The notes below the pieces were generated by a model. That model had not been told where the DNA came from. It was given only the letters and a program-made list of their open reading frames with translations, and did no database searches. From NCBI GenBank assembly GCA_038748065.1, contig JBCDJG010000022.1, forward strand, positions 1-64,000: a stretch of DNA of 64,000 bases, in the 5' to 3' direction. Made by a program: the position numbers and the translations under genes. This DNA is from JBCDJG01 sp038748065. Its GTDB lineage: Bacteria; Pseudomonadota; Gammaproteobacteria; Pseudomonadales; Halieaceae. Positions 8,895 through 17,049 of this stretch are shown piece by piece. Numbering within the stretch: position 1 is the first letter of the stretch; each line of letters opens with the position of its first letter.

Positions 8895-8912
8895 AGATCT
8901 GTCAGATCTTTT
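8895..8912 (+). terminator. Possible weak intrinsic terminator
   Basis: AGATCT (8895-8900), a three-base loop, and AGATCT (8904-8909) are followed by a short T run. A second small hairpin GGGCT/AGCCC lies just before it. The site lies between convergent genes ending at 8829 and 8926. The stem is only six base pairs and AT-rich, so confidence is low. Confidence 0.35.
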
Positions 8913-8925
8913 ATCCGCCCTTCTA

Positions 8926-9216
8926 TTAGTTCTTCGGGTGGCCGGCCTCAAAGGCCGCCTTTTGCTCAGCCGTGGCTTCTGTTTGATACTTGGCCTTCCA
9001 CTCCGCGTAGGGCATGCCATATACCTTTTCCCGCGCCGCATCGTAGTCGATCTCTTCGCCCTGCTCCTCGGCCGCCGCGACATACCATTTTGACAGGCAA
9101 TTGCGACAGAACCCAGCCAGATTCATGAGGTCGATGTTCTGGACGTCTTTTCTACTGTCGAGGTGCGCAATCAGCCGGCGCAGCACCGCCGCCTCGATCT
9201 CTGTTGTATTCGCCAT
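8926..9216 (-). CDS. DUF1244 family protein
   Basis: The protein has 96 residues, typical of the DUF1244 family. The family signature is visible as LMNLAGFCRNCLSKWY near residues 30-45, including the CRNC cysteine pair, followed by YGMPYAEWKAKYQ. Function is unknown; the conserved cysteines could bind a metal, which is inference. The ATG start MANTTEIEAAVLRRL has a GGAGGAAAC ribosome site. It lies 30 bases downstream of the dehydrogenase gene, probably at the end of the same transcript. Confidence 0.88.
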   Translation of the reverse strand: MANTTEIEAAVLRRLIAHLDSRKDVQNIDLMNLAGFCRNCLSKWYVAAAEEQGEEIDYDAAREKVYGMPYAEWKAKYQTEATAEQKAAFEAGHPKN

Positions 9217-9246
9217 CTAGTTTCCTCCTGGGCTTTGCCCGATCTA

Positions 9247-10038
9247 TCAGACAGGCATGAATTCGCCGCCGTTCACATCAAGCCCTGCGCCCGTCACCAC
9301 TGAAGAATAGTCCGAGGCAAAGAACATAGCTGCCTTCGCACACTCGCCGTCATCCGGGATAAGGCCAAGCGGGATGTTCTCGGTGACCTCCGCAATCAGC
9401 TCTTCTTGCGGTCGGCCGGAATCCTGGGCCTGCCAGGCGAAGTAGCCCTCCACCGCAGGCCCCCACATCCAGCCCATGTGTACGCTATTCACACGAATAC
9501 CATATTGCCCCAGTTCCAGGGCCAGATGTTTAGTGGCACTGCGAAGAGCCGCCTTCGATGAACCGTATCCCGCCTGCGTCGCCAGGGGCTTGTGCTCAAC
9601 CATGGTTGCGATCATGACGATGGCGCCGCCGCCAGCGGCCTTCATGTGCGGGATACAGGCCTGGGTGAGGTGCATGGTACCGAAGAAGTTTACGTCCATG
9701 CAGCGCTGCCAGTCACTCATTTTGGCCTGCTCGATTGGGTCGAAAACGCCGGGGTCGTAGGCGCTGTTGAAGAGCACATCTATACGGCCAAAGGCTTCGA
9801 CCGTGCGCTCTGCCAGGGCCTGGCACTGCGCCGGGTCGGAGATGTCAGTAGGCACCTTAAGCACCTGGGTACCCAGCCCCAGCTCAGCGATCTCCTGCTC
9901 GGCAACATCCAGCTTGGCTTCAGTACGCGCGGCCAGTACAACCGCCGAGGCGCCTTCTCTGGCAGCAAGCGTGGATAGCTCCTGCCCCAACCCTGGACCT
10001 ATACCCGAAACGATAACCACCTTGTCTTGTACCATCAT
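9247..10038 (-). CDS. Short-chain dehydrogenase/reductase (catalytic Ser replaced by Thr)
   Basis: This 263-residue classical SDR has an NAD(P)-binding motif GIGPGLGQ at residues 12-19, an NSAYDPG turn in place of the usual NNAG, and YGSSK as the YxxxK catalytic pair near residue 158. The position 13 residues before the catalytic Tyr, normally Ser, is Thr in MIATMVEH. The C-terminal sequence TGAGLDVNGGEFMPV is typical of SDRs. Its substrate cannot be read from sequence. The start ATGATG overlaps the end of the NUDIX gene by four bases, so it is probably co-transcribed with dnaE. Confidence 0.85.
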   Translation of the reverse strand: MMVQDKVVIVSGIGPGLGQELSTLAAREGASAVVLAARTEAKLDVAEQEIAELGLGTQVLKVPTDISDPAQCQALAERTVEAFGRIDVLFNSAYDPGVFDPIEQAKMSDWQRCMDVNFFGTMHLTQACIPHMKAAGGGAIVMIATMVEHKPLATQAGYGSSKAALRSATKHLALELGQYGIRVNSVHMGWMWGPAVEGYFAWQAQDSGRPQEELIAEVTENIPLGLIPDDGECAKAAMFFASDYSSVVTGAGLDVNGGEFMPV

Positions 10039-10514
10039 GGTCTTGCGTCTCCCTTGTTCTGTCGCTGTAAGAGGTCACGCAGTATTTCACCCTGACCCGG
10101 GTAGCGCCAGCGTACACGTTCGACATCCTGAACCAGCAGCCAGTACGCCCGGCTAACCTCCATAGGGCGCTGAAGCGTAATCTCGCCAGAGTTTTCGTGT
10201 ATCTCACACCGGTACAAATTAAAGCCTGTATCGAAGGTCATGAGGAGCGGGCCGACAGCCAGATCAAGGCCGGTTTCCTCGAAGGTCTCTCGGTGAGCTG
10301 CGCACTGGGCGCTCTCGCCGCTCTGCGTCTTACCCCCGGGCGGAGAGACTTTGCCAGCGCCGTTTTCCACCAGCAAAATACGTCCATCCAGTGACACGAG
10401 ACAGCCGGCGCTAGGAGCGTTGGCGCCAACGCCGGTAAATGGGCAGTCGGGAGCTTCACTGCCGGCACAGGCAGCGAGCAGGAAAGACAGGCTCACGATC
10501 AGGGTGCGCAGCAC
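10035..10514 (-). CDS. Predicted NUDIX hydrolase with lipoprotein signal
   Basis: The protein has 159 residues. The N-terminus MLRTLIVSLSFLLAAC is a short lipoprotein signal with lipobox LAAC (Cys16). A complete NUDIX box follows at about residues 61-83: a Gly, five residues later Glu, then RETFEETGL, matching GX5EX7REUXEEXGU. A periplasm-facing, lipid-anchored NUDIX enzyme is unusual because nucleoside diphosphate substrates are mainly cytoplasmic. The substrate is unknown. The start is GTG, directly after the dnaE stop TAG, so translation is probably coupled. If the true start lay further in, the protein would be cytoplasmic, but no good alternative start precedes the NUDIX box. Confidence 0.82.
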   Translation of the reverse strand: MLRTLIVSLSFLLAACAGSEAPDCPFTGVGANAPSAGCLVSLDGRILLVENGAGKVSPPGGKTQSGESAQCAAHRETFEETGLDLAVGPLLMTFDTGFNLYRCEIHENSGEITLQRPMEVSRAYWLLVQDVERVRWRYPGQGEILRDLLQRQNKGDARP

Positions 10515-13500
10515 CTAGCCGTACTCGAGGTTGACCCGCTCAGGGCCCACGCAGTCCCTCAGTGCCTGCAGCAGTTCATCGCTGGGCACGACCTGCCAGC
10601 GATCACCCAAGCGCACCCGCGCGCGATTATGGGGCTGGTGGTAGAGCAGCGAGACGGGGCAATTGCCCCCGCTCGCACCAGACAATACCTGCTCAAGCAC
10701 CTGTGTGAAGCGTTCATCGACCATATCGCTGCTGACTTCAATGGTCAGCTCTTCCGCGTAATTCTGGCGTGCCTGCAACAGCGTGCGCACCTCGCGAGCA
10801 CGCACGCTAAGGCCGCCACTGTAATCGTCGTGACTGACCCCGCCCTCGATAATAACGATCTGATCCTTGACCAGCAGATCACGATGCGCATTGTAGGTAT
10901 CGGCGTACACGGTGACCTCAATGCGGGCGCTGCGATCATCCAACTGCAAGACAGCCATGGTATCGCCGCGCTTCGTCTTCATGGTGCGCACCGCAACAAT
11001 CAAACCCGCCAGCAGCTGATTGCCCTGCTTGTCCGCCCTGAGATCGGCAATCCGCGTTGGCGCAAACTTGCGAACTTCACTCTCATACTCATCGATTGGA
11101 TGCCCGGTGACATACAGTCCGAGCGTATCCTTCTCGCCCCCCAGCCGCTCCTTGCCACTCCAGGCTCGGGCCCCGCGAAAACCCGTGTAAACGTCACCAC
11201 CGCTGGCGCTCGCCGCCGGCACTACCTCGCCGAACAGGTCGTCGATACCGCTGTCGCGGTTGCTGGCACTTTGCTCGGCCGCTTTCAGGGCATCGTCCAC
11301 GGCCACCATCAAAACCCAGCGTTCTACGCCGAGGCTGTCGAAGGCGCCGGATCGGATCAGTGCTTCAATCGCGCGGCGATTAACCTTGCGTGGATCGGTG
11401 CGGGCACAAAAATCAAAGAGGTCAGTGAAGGGGCCATCCTGCTCGCGCGTCTCCAGAATATTGCCGATCGGCCCTTCGCCGAGCCCCTTGATCGCACCGA
11501 GGCCGTAGATAATGTCACCCTGGCCGTTGACGGTGAACATGTAGCGCCCTTCGTTGAGATCGGGCAGCTTCAGCGATAGCTTCATGGCGCGACACTCTTC
11601 GACAAAGATCACAATCTTGTCGGTATTCTGAAGTTCCGAGCTCATCACCGCGGCCATGAATTCGGCCGGGTAGTGCTGCTTCAGCCAGAGCGTCTGGTAG
11701 GACACCAGGGCATAGGCCGCCGAGTGCGACTTGTTGAAGCCATAGCCGGCAAACTTTTCTACCAGGTCGAAGATCTTCATGGCCAGCGTGGCGTCGACAC
11801 CCTGGGCCTGCGCGCCCTCTTCAAACACCGCTCGCTGCTTGGCCATCTCCTCGGGTTTTTTCTTACCCATCGCCCGGCGCAGCATGTCGGCGCCACCGAG
11901 CGTGTAACCAGCCAAGACCTGCGCGATCTGCATCACCTGTTCCTGATAGAGGATAATGCCGTAGGTCGGCTCGAGAATGGCTTGCAGCCACTCGTGCTGA
12001 TACTGGGCGTCAGGGTAAGAGATTTGTTCGCGACCGTGCTTGCGGTTGATGAAGTTGTCCACCATGCCGGACTGCAAGGGCCCAGGGCGGAACAGCGCCA
12101 CGAGCGCGACGATATCCTCGAAACAGTCCGGCTGTAGCTTGGCGATAAGCTCTTTCATGCCGCGCGACTCAAGCTGGAACACCGCGGTGGTTTCCGCGGT
12201 CTGCAGCAGTGCAAAGCTGTCGGCGTCGTCCAGCGGAATCTGCATGATATCCAAGGCATCCTCGCCGCGCGCAGCCCTGGCCGGATTGATCATTTTCACA
12301 GCCCAATCAATGATGGTCAGCGTCCGCAGCCCCAGGAAGTCGAACTTCACCAGCCCCGCATCCTCAACATCATTTTTGTCGTACTGCGTGACCAGGCCAC
12401 CGCCCGAGTCATCGCAATACAGCGGCGAAAAGTCAGTCAGCCTCGAGGGTGCGATCACCACGCCGCCGGCATGTTTCCCAACGTTACGCGTGATGCCCTC
12501 GAGCTGCACCGCCATATCCCAGATTTCCTGGGCCTGCCCGTCCTCCTTGAGAAAGTCACGCAGGACCTCCTCCTGGTCAAAGGCCTTATCGAGGGTCATA
12601 CCCACCTCGAAGGGGATCATCTTCGAGAGCTTGTCGGCCAGGCCATAGGATTTGCCCTGCACGCGGGCAACGTCCCTGACCACCGCCTTGGCGGCCATCG
12701 TGCCGAAGGTGATAATCTGGCTGACCGCCTCACGTCCATAGGTGTCGGCGACGTATTCGATGACCTTATCGCGCTTCTCCATGCAAAAGTCGACGTCAAA
12801 GTCAGGCATGGAGACACGTTCCGGATTCAGAAAACGCTCGAACAGCAGGTCGTAGCCAATCGGGTCAAGGTCGGTAATTTCCAGGGCATAGGCCACCAGC
12901 GAACCTGCACCGGAGCCGCGACCCGGCCCCACCGGAATATCGTTCTGCTTGGCCCAGCGGATAAAGTCCATCACGATCAGGAAGTAGCCAGGGAAACCCA
13001 TCTCAATGATGGTATCGAGCTCAAAATCGAGCCGCTCGCGATAAACCTGCTGATGCGTGGCGAAGTCTGCGGCGGCTGGGTCGAACAGCACCTGTAGTCG
13101 CGTATCCAGGCCCTGATGCGATAGCTGCCGGAAGAACTCGTCCATGGTCAGCCCCTTCGGCACCGGATAGTCCGGCAGATAGGGCTTACCAAGCTCCAGC
13201 ACCAGGCCGCAGCGGCGGGCAATGGCAACCGAGTTCTCCAGAGCTTCAGGTATGTCAGCAAACAGCTCGGCCATCTCCTGGGGTGAGCGCAGATACTGCT
13301 GTTCGGTATAGAGCCGGGGGCGCCTCGGGTCATCCAGCGAACGGCCGTCACCGATGCAAACCCTGGCCTCGTGTGCCTCGAACTCATCGGCATCCAGGAA
13401 GCGCACATCGTTGGTTGCAACCACGGGTAGCTGTAGGCGCTCGGCCAGCGCGAGAGCACTGTGTAGATGCGCCTCATCGCCCTCGCGACCGGTACGGTGC

Positions 13501-14003
13501 AATTCAAGATAAAAGCGCCCCGGCAGCAGATCCGCCCAGAACCGCGCCCGGCGCTCCGCCAGTTCCGACCGCTCGCCAAGCAAGGCCTGGCCAACATCAC
13601 CGGCGGCGCCCGCCGAGAGCCCAATCAGGCCATCCGCGTAGTCAGGCAGCCAGGCACGATCCACCAGCGGAACGCCCAGACGCTGGCCTTCGGTATAGGC
13701 ACGGGACATAAGTTCGGTGAGGTTGCGATAGCCGGTTTCGTTCATCGCCAGCAGGCAAAACGGATAGCTGCGCTCCGCGTCATCGCTGTCAATGACCATC
13801 AGATCCGCGCCAAAGATTGGTTGAACCCCGGCCGCGGTTGCTGCCTTGTAGACCTTAACCAGGGCATAAAAGTTACTGACATCGGTGACCGCAACAGCGG
13901 GCATGGCGAGCTCCGCGACCCGCTGTATCAGCGGTTTTACGCGAACGAGTCCATCGACGAGAGAGTATTCAGTGTGCAGGCGCAGATGTACAAAAGATGC
14001 CAT
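10515..14003 (-). CDS. dnaE: DNA polymerase III alpha subunit
   Basis: This 1162-residue protein is the replicative polymerase catalytic subunit. The N-terminal PHP domain starts FVHLRLHTEYSLVDG. The polymerase active site shows PDFDVDFC near residue 400, preceded by GPGRGSGAGSLVAYAL, and KFDFLGLRTLTII near residue 555. A helix-hairpin-helix region, an OB-fold (GLIVAVRTMKTKRGDTMAVL) and the C-terminal tail follow. Length matches proteobacterial DnaE. It follows rnhB by nine bases, the usual lpx-rnhB-dnaE order. The accA gene that often follows dnaE is absent; a NUDIX and an SDR gene take its place. Confidence 0.98.
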   Translation of the reverse strand: MASFVHLRLHTEYSLVDGLVRVKPLIQRVAELAMPAVAVTDVSNFYALVKVYKAATAAGVQPIFGADLMVIDSDDAERSYPFCLLAMNETGYRNLTELMSRAYTEGQRLGVPLVDRAWLPDYADGLIGLSAGAAGDVGQALLGERSELAERRARFWADLLPGRFYLELHRTGREGDEAHLHSALALAERLQLPVVATNDVRFLDADEFEAHEARVCIGDGRSLDDPRRPRLYTEQQYLRSPQEMAELFADIPEALENSVAIARRCGLVLELGKPYLPDYPVPKGLTMDEFFRQLSHQGLDTRLQVLFDPAAADFATHQQVYRERLDFELDTIIEMGFPGYFLIVMDFIRWAKQNDIPVGPGRGSGAGSLVAYALEITDLDPIGYDLLFERFLNPERVSMPDFDVDFCMEKRDKVIEYVADTYGREAVSQIITFGTMAAKAVVRDVARVQGKSYGLADKLSKMIPFEVGMTLDKAFDQEEVLRDFLKEDGQAQEIWDMAVQLEGITRNVGKHAGGVVIAPSRLTDFSPLYCDDSGGGLVTQYDKNDVEDAGLVKFDFLGLRTLTIIDWAVKMINPARAARGEDALDIMQIPLDDADSFALLQTAETTAVFQLESRGMKELIAKLQPDCFEDIVALVALFRPGPLQSGMVDNFINRKHGREQISYPDAQYQHEWLQAILEPTYGIILYQEQVMQIAQVLAGYTLGGADMLRRAMGKKKPEEMAKQRAVFEEGAQAQGVDATLAMKIFDLVEKFAGYGFNKSHSAAYALVSYQTLWLKQHYPAEFMAAVMSSELQNTDKIVIFVEECRAMKLSLKLPDLNEGRYMFTVNGQGDIIYGLGAIKGLGEGPIGNILETREQDGPFTDLFDFCARTDPRKVNRRAIEALIRSGAFDSLGVERWVLMVAVDDALKAAEQSASNRDSGIDDLFGEVVPAASASGGDVYTGFRGARAWSGKERLGGEKDTLGLYVTGHPIDEYESEVRKFAPTRIADLRADKQGNQLLAGLIVAVRTMKTKRGDTMAVLQLDDRSARIEVTVYADTYNAHRDLLVKDQIVIIEGGVSHDDYSGGLSVRAREVRTLLQARQNYAEELTIEVSSDMVDERFTQVLEQVLSGASGGNCPVSLLYHQPHNRARVRLGDRWQVVPSDELLQALRDCVGPERVNLEYG

Positions 14004-14012
14004 CGCCCGATT

Positions 14013-14621
14013 CTACTCCGGCGCTTCTGTCGGTAACAGGTTTTTCACCGGGGCAAAGCTGCGACGATGAACCGGCGTGACGCCAAGTCGCTGCAATGCC
14101 TCCAAGTGGGCGGCCGTTGGATAGCCCTTGTGCGCGGCAAAACCGTAGCCGGGATAGGTTTCGTCCAGCGCACAGAGCTCACTGTCACGCTGAACCTTTG
14201 CAAGGATAGACGCCGCCGCGATCGCCGGCACGCGGTCATCGCCGCGCACAACGAGCTCGGCGGCATAAGACCATCGCGGCAGTCGGTTGCCGTCCACCAG
14301 CACATAGTCGGGCTGTGGTGAGAGCGCCTCCACGGCGCGCTTCATCGCCAGCAGGCTGGCCTGCAAGATATTCAGACGGTCGATCTCACTAACGCTGGCC
14401 CGCGCCACTGTCCAGGCGAGCGCGCGCTCCCGTATCTCTTCCGCCAGCGCCTCGCGCCGCGCCTGCGTGAGTTTCTTGGAGTCCCTCAGGCCCTCGATCG
14501 GCCGAGCCGGGTCGAGGATAACAGCGGCCGCCACCACATCGCCCGCTAGAGGCCCTCGGCCCACTTCGTCGACACCGGCCAAACCCTCGCCCTCGAAGGC
14601 AGGTGTAAACAGATCATCCAT
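14013..14621 (-). CDS. rnhB: Ribonuclease HII
   Basis: This 202-residue enzyme removes ribonucleotides and RNA from RNA-DNA hybrids. The catalytic Asp-Glu pair is in GVDEVGRGPLAGDVVAA near residue 16, and the later acidic residues are in YVLVDGNRLP and in CALDETYPGYGFAAHKGY. The frame is open further upstream, but ATG at 14621 overlaps the lpxB stop by eight bases and gives the family N-terminus. Identity is clear from motifs and from the lpxB-rnhB-dnaE order. Confidence 0.96.
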   Translation of the reverse strand: MDDLFTPAFEGEGLAGVDEVGRGPLAGDVVAAAVILDPARPIEGLRDSKKLTQARREALAEEIRERALAWTVARASVSEIDRLNILQASLLAMKRAVEALSPQPDYVLVDGNRLPRWSYAAELVVRGDDRVPAIAAASILAKVQRDSELCALDETYPGYGFAAHKGYPTAAHLEALQRLGVTPVHRRSFAPVKNLLPTEAPE

Positions 14622-15792
14622 CGGGCGCCACCGCTGCGCCAGGCCCACCCGTGCCTGAAGTCGCGCCTGCGATAGCCCTGGCGCAGCGCTCGGCGTAGCC
14701 CAGTGCGAGGCTCTCGTGGAGGTCATCAAAGACCGCCAATTGTGCTTCGCGTGCCCTCGGGTCCTGCAGTAGCGGATTGATTGCATCTACCAGGCCAGAG
14801 ACCGTGGCATCATCCTGAATCAGTTCAGGCACCACCGCACGACCGGCCAGTATGTTGGGCAGCCCGGCAAATTCAGTCGTAACCATGCGCGAGACCAGGG
14901 CCCAGGAAAGGGAGGCCATGCGATAGGCAACCACCATCGGGCGACGCAGGAGCATGGCTTCCAGCGTGGCAGTACCCGAGGCCAGTAGTACCGCGTCGGC
15001 CGCCAACATGGCTTCCCGCGATTGCCCGTCAATCAGCGTCAGAGGCAGGCCCGGGTAGGCGGAGAGCATGCTTTGCAACTCCGCGCGCCGCTCCGCGTTG
15101 GCGGCGGGGAGCACAAAATGCAGGTTGTTATCGGCGCTGGCAAGGCGGGTAGCGGTTTCGAGAAACAGCGGCGCCAGCATCCGGACCTCGCCGCCCCTGC
15201 TCCCGGGCAGTATCGCCAGTATTCGCCGCTCGCCTGGAAGGCCAAGGCGCTCACGCACGGCCCCAGCCGCGGGTAGGTCGCGCAGTTCATCGGCCAGCGG
15301 GTGCCCGACAAATGCGGCTCTGACGCCGTGCTCTTCATAGATGGCGGTTTCAAAGGGAAAAAGGCAAAGCATCAGGTCTACGGCGCGGCTGATTTTCTTG
15401 AGCCTACCGCGGCGCCAGGCCCAGACGGAGGGACTGACCAGGTGTGCTGTGCGAATGCCCTGGGCCCGCAGCTTCAACTCGAGGCGCAAATTAAAATCAG
15501 GGGAATCAACGCCCAAGAAGAGATCAGGCGGCTGCTCACTGAAATGGCGATAAAGCTCAGCGCGCATGCTCAACAACTCGGGTAGACGCTTGACCGGTTC
15601 GACGAAGCCCATAACCGCCAGACGCTCCATGGGGAACAGGCTGTTCAGGCCCTCGGCCTCGAGCAGTGGCCCGCCCATCCCCTGCAATGTGACCTCGTCG
15701 TAGTGCTGCCGCAGCGCGCGTACGACCCGGGAAGCGAGGATGTCGCCGGACGCTTCTCCAACCACAAGCCCCAGGCGAAGTGCGCCACCCAT
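14614..15792 (-). CDS. lpxB: Lipid-A-disaccharide synthase
   Basis: The 392-residue glycosyltransferase joins UDP-diacylglucosamine and lipid X to make the lipid A disaccharide at the inner face of the inner membrane. Family motifs are visible: GLVVGEASGDILASRVVRAL at the N-terminus, FLGVDSPDFNLRLELKLRA, HLVSPSVWAWRRGRLKKI, FVGHPLADEL, LPGSRGGEV and LLASGTATLEAMLLRRPMVV. It follows lpxA by 21 bases and overlaps rnhB. Confidence 0.97.
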   Translation of the reverse strand: MGGALRLGLVVGEASGDILASRVVRALRQHYDEVTLQGMGGPLLEAEGLNSLFPMERLAVMGFVEPVKRLPELLSMRAELYRHFSEQPPDLFLGVDSPDFNLRLELKLRAQGIRTAHLVSPSVWAWRRGRLKKISRAVDLMLCLFPFETAIYEEHGVRAAFVGHPLADELRDLPAAGAVRERLGLPGERRILAILPGSRGGEVRMLAPLFLETATRLASADNNLHFVLPAANAERRAELQSMLSAYPGLPLTLIDGQSREAMLAADAVLLASGTATLEAMLLRRPMVVAYRMASLSWALVSRMVTTEFAGLPNILAGRAVVPELIQDDATVSGLVDAINPLLQDPRAREAQLAVFDDLHESLALGYAERCARAIAGATSGTGGPGAAVAPDG

Positions 15793-15813
15793 CAGCGCAA
15801 GCCCACTATCTGA

Positions 15814-16584
15814 CTAGCGAACAATACCGCGCTCGGAAGCCAGGATGGAGTCCACCAGCATTTGCACTTCAGGAGTCTCCTTAACCATCGGCTCCAAGCG
15901 CTGTAGGGCAAGTTCGAGGGTCAGGCCCTGACGGTAGACAATCTTGAAGGCTCGGCGCAGCTGGCGCAGGGCGTCCTTGGAGAAGCCGCGTCGCCTCAGC
16001 CCTTCGAGGTTAATTGTCTTTGCCTCGGCAGGCGAACCGCTGACAGTGACAAAAGCCGGCACATCCTTGCCGATCGCCGTGCCCATACCACTGAAGCTGT
16101 GCGCGCCGATGCGGCAGAACTGGTGCACCAGGGTATAGCCGGAAAGGATGGCCCAGTCACCCACTACCACGTGCCCTGCCAGCGCTGCGTTGTTGACCAG
16201 GATCGTATGATCACCAATCTCACTGTCGTGGCCGATGTGGACGTAGGCCATGAGCAGGTTGTGATTGCCGATAATCGTCTCACCGCGATCCTGGACCGTG
16301 CCGCGATGAATAGTGACGTTTTCACGAATCACATTGTTATCGCCAATTCGCAGCCGCGTCGGTTCTCCATGGTACTTCAGGTCAGGTGTGTCCTCGCCCA
16401 CCGAGGAAAATTGAAAAATATGGTTGTTGGCGCCAATGACGGTAGGGCCCTTGATCACCACATGCGATTCCACAATCGTGCCGGGGCCGATCTCGACCTC
16501 TGGTCCGATCAGGGTCCAGGGGCCGATGACAGCATCTTCAGCCACGCGGGCCGATGGGTCTACGATGGCCTGTTCATGGATCAT
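15814..16584 (-). CDS. lpxA: UDP-N-acetylglucosamine acyltransferase
   Basis: This 256-residue left-handed beta-helix enzyme adds the first acyl chain in lipid A synthesis. Hexapeptide repeats run through the first 180 residues (for example VAEDAVIGPWTLIGPEVEIG). The catalytic His is in LMAYVHIGHDSEIGDH, and NLEGLRRRGFSKD marks the family C-terminal helical domain. Length matches LpxA. It lies 15 bases after fabZ in the standard lpxD-fabZ-lpxA-lpxB order. Confidence 0.97.
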   Translation of the reverse strand: MIHEQAIVDPSARVAEDAVIGPWTLIGPEVEIGPGTIVESHVVIKGPTVIGANNHIFQFSSVGEDTPDLKYHGEPTRLRIGDNNVIRENVTIHRGTVQDRGETIIGNHNLLMAYVHIGHDSEIGDHTILVNNAALAGHVVVGDWAILSGYTLVHQFCRIGAHSFSGMGTAIGKDVPAFVTVSGSPAEAKTINLEGLRRRGFSKDALRQLRRAFKIVYRQGLTLELALQRLEPMVKETPEVQMLVDSILASERGIVR

Positions 16585-16599
16585 AGTGGCAGGTGGCGC

Positions 16600-17028
16600 T
16601 CAGCGGTCGGCGCACAGGATCGTGGCGGAGGCGCAGAGCTCGCCGTCAACATCGGAGCTGACCTCAAACTTCCATATGCCGCGACGGTCCCCCAGGATTT
16701 TGGCGCGTAGCATTACCCGGTCACCTGGTACGCAGGGGCGCTTGAAACGCAGGTTATCGGCACCCACAAAGTAGTAGATCGACCCATCAGCCGGAGTCTT
16801 GTCCATGGACTTAAAGCCAAGTATCCCGGCGGCCTGGGCCATGGCCTCAACCAGCAAAACGCCGGGGAAAACGGGCTTGTCGGGGAAGTGGCCATCGAAG
16901 AAGGGCTCGTTGATCGAGAGGTTCTTGTAGGCCACGATGGACTCACCCAGGTTAATCTCCACCACGCGGTCTACCAGCAGGAAGGGGTAGCGGTGTGGCA
17001 AGTAGTTCCGGATTTCATTCACATCCAT
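16600..17028 (-). CDS. fabZ: 3-hydroxyacyl-ACP dehydratase FabZ
   Basis: The protein has 142 residues, the usual FabZ size. MDVNEIRNYLPHRYPFLLVD is the family N-terminus. The catalytic His and Glu are in GHFPDKPVFPGVLLVEAMAQ near residues 46-66. It dehydrates beta-hydroxyacyl-ACP in fatty acid elongation and shares the hydroxyacyl-ACP pool with LpxA and LpxD, which flank it here. Confidence 0.97.
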   Translation of the reverse strand: MDVNEIRNYLPHRYPFLLVDRVVEINLGESIVAYKNLSINEPFFDGHFPDKPVFPGVLLVEAMAQAAGILGFKSMDKTPADGSIYYFVGADNLRFKRPCVPGDRVMLRAKILGDRRGIWKFEVSSDVDGELCASATILCADR

Positions 17029-17049
17029 CTTGGACAGGGCTCCTTGCCT

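Noticed and set aside
14622..14786. Longer start for rnhB
   Set aside because: The extension reads back through the end of lpxB and lacks family similarity; ATG 14621 overlaps the lpxB stop as expected.
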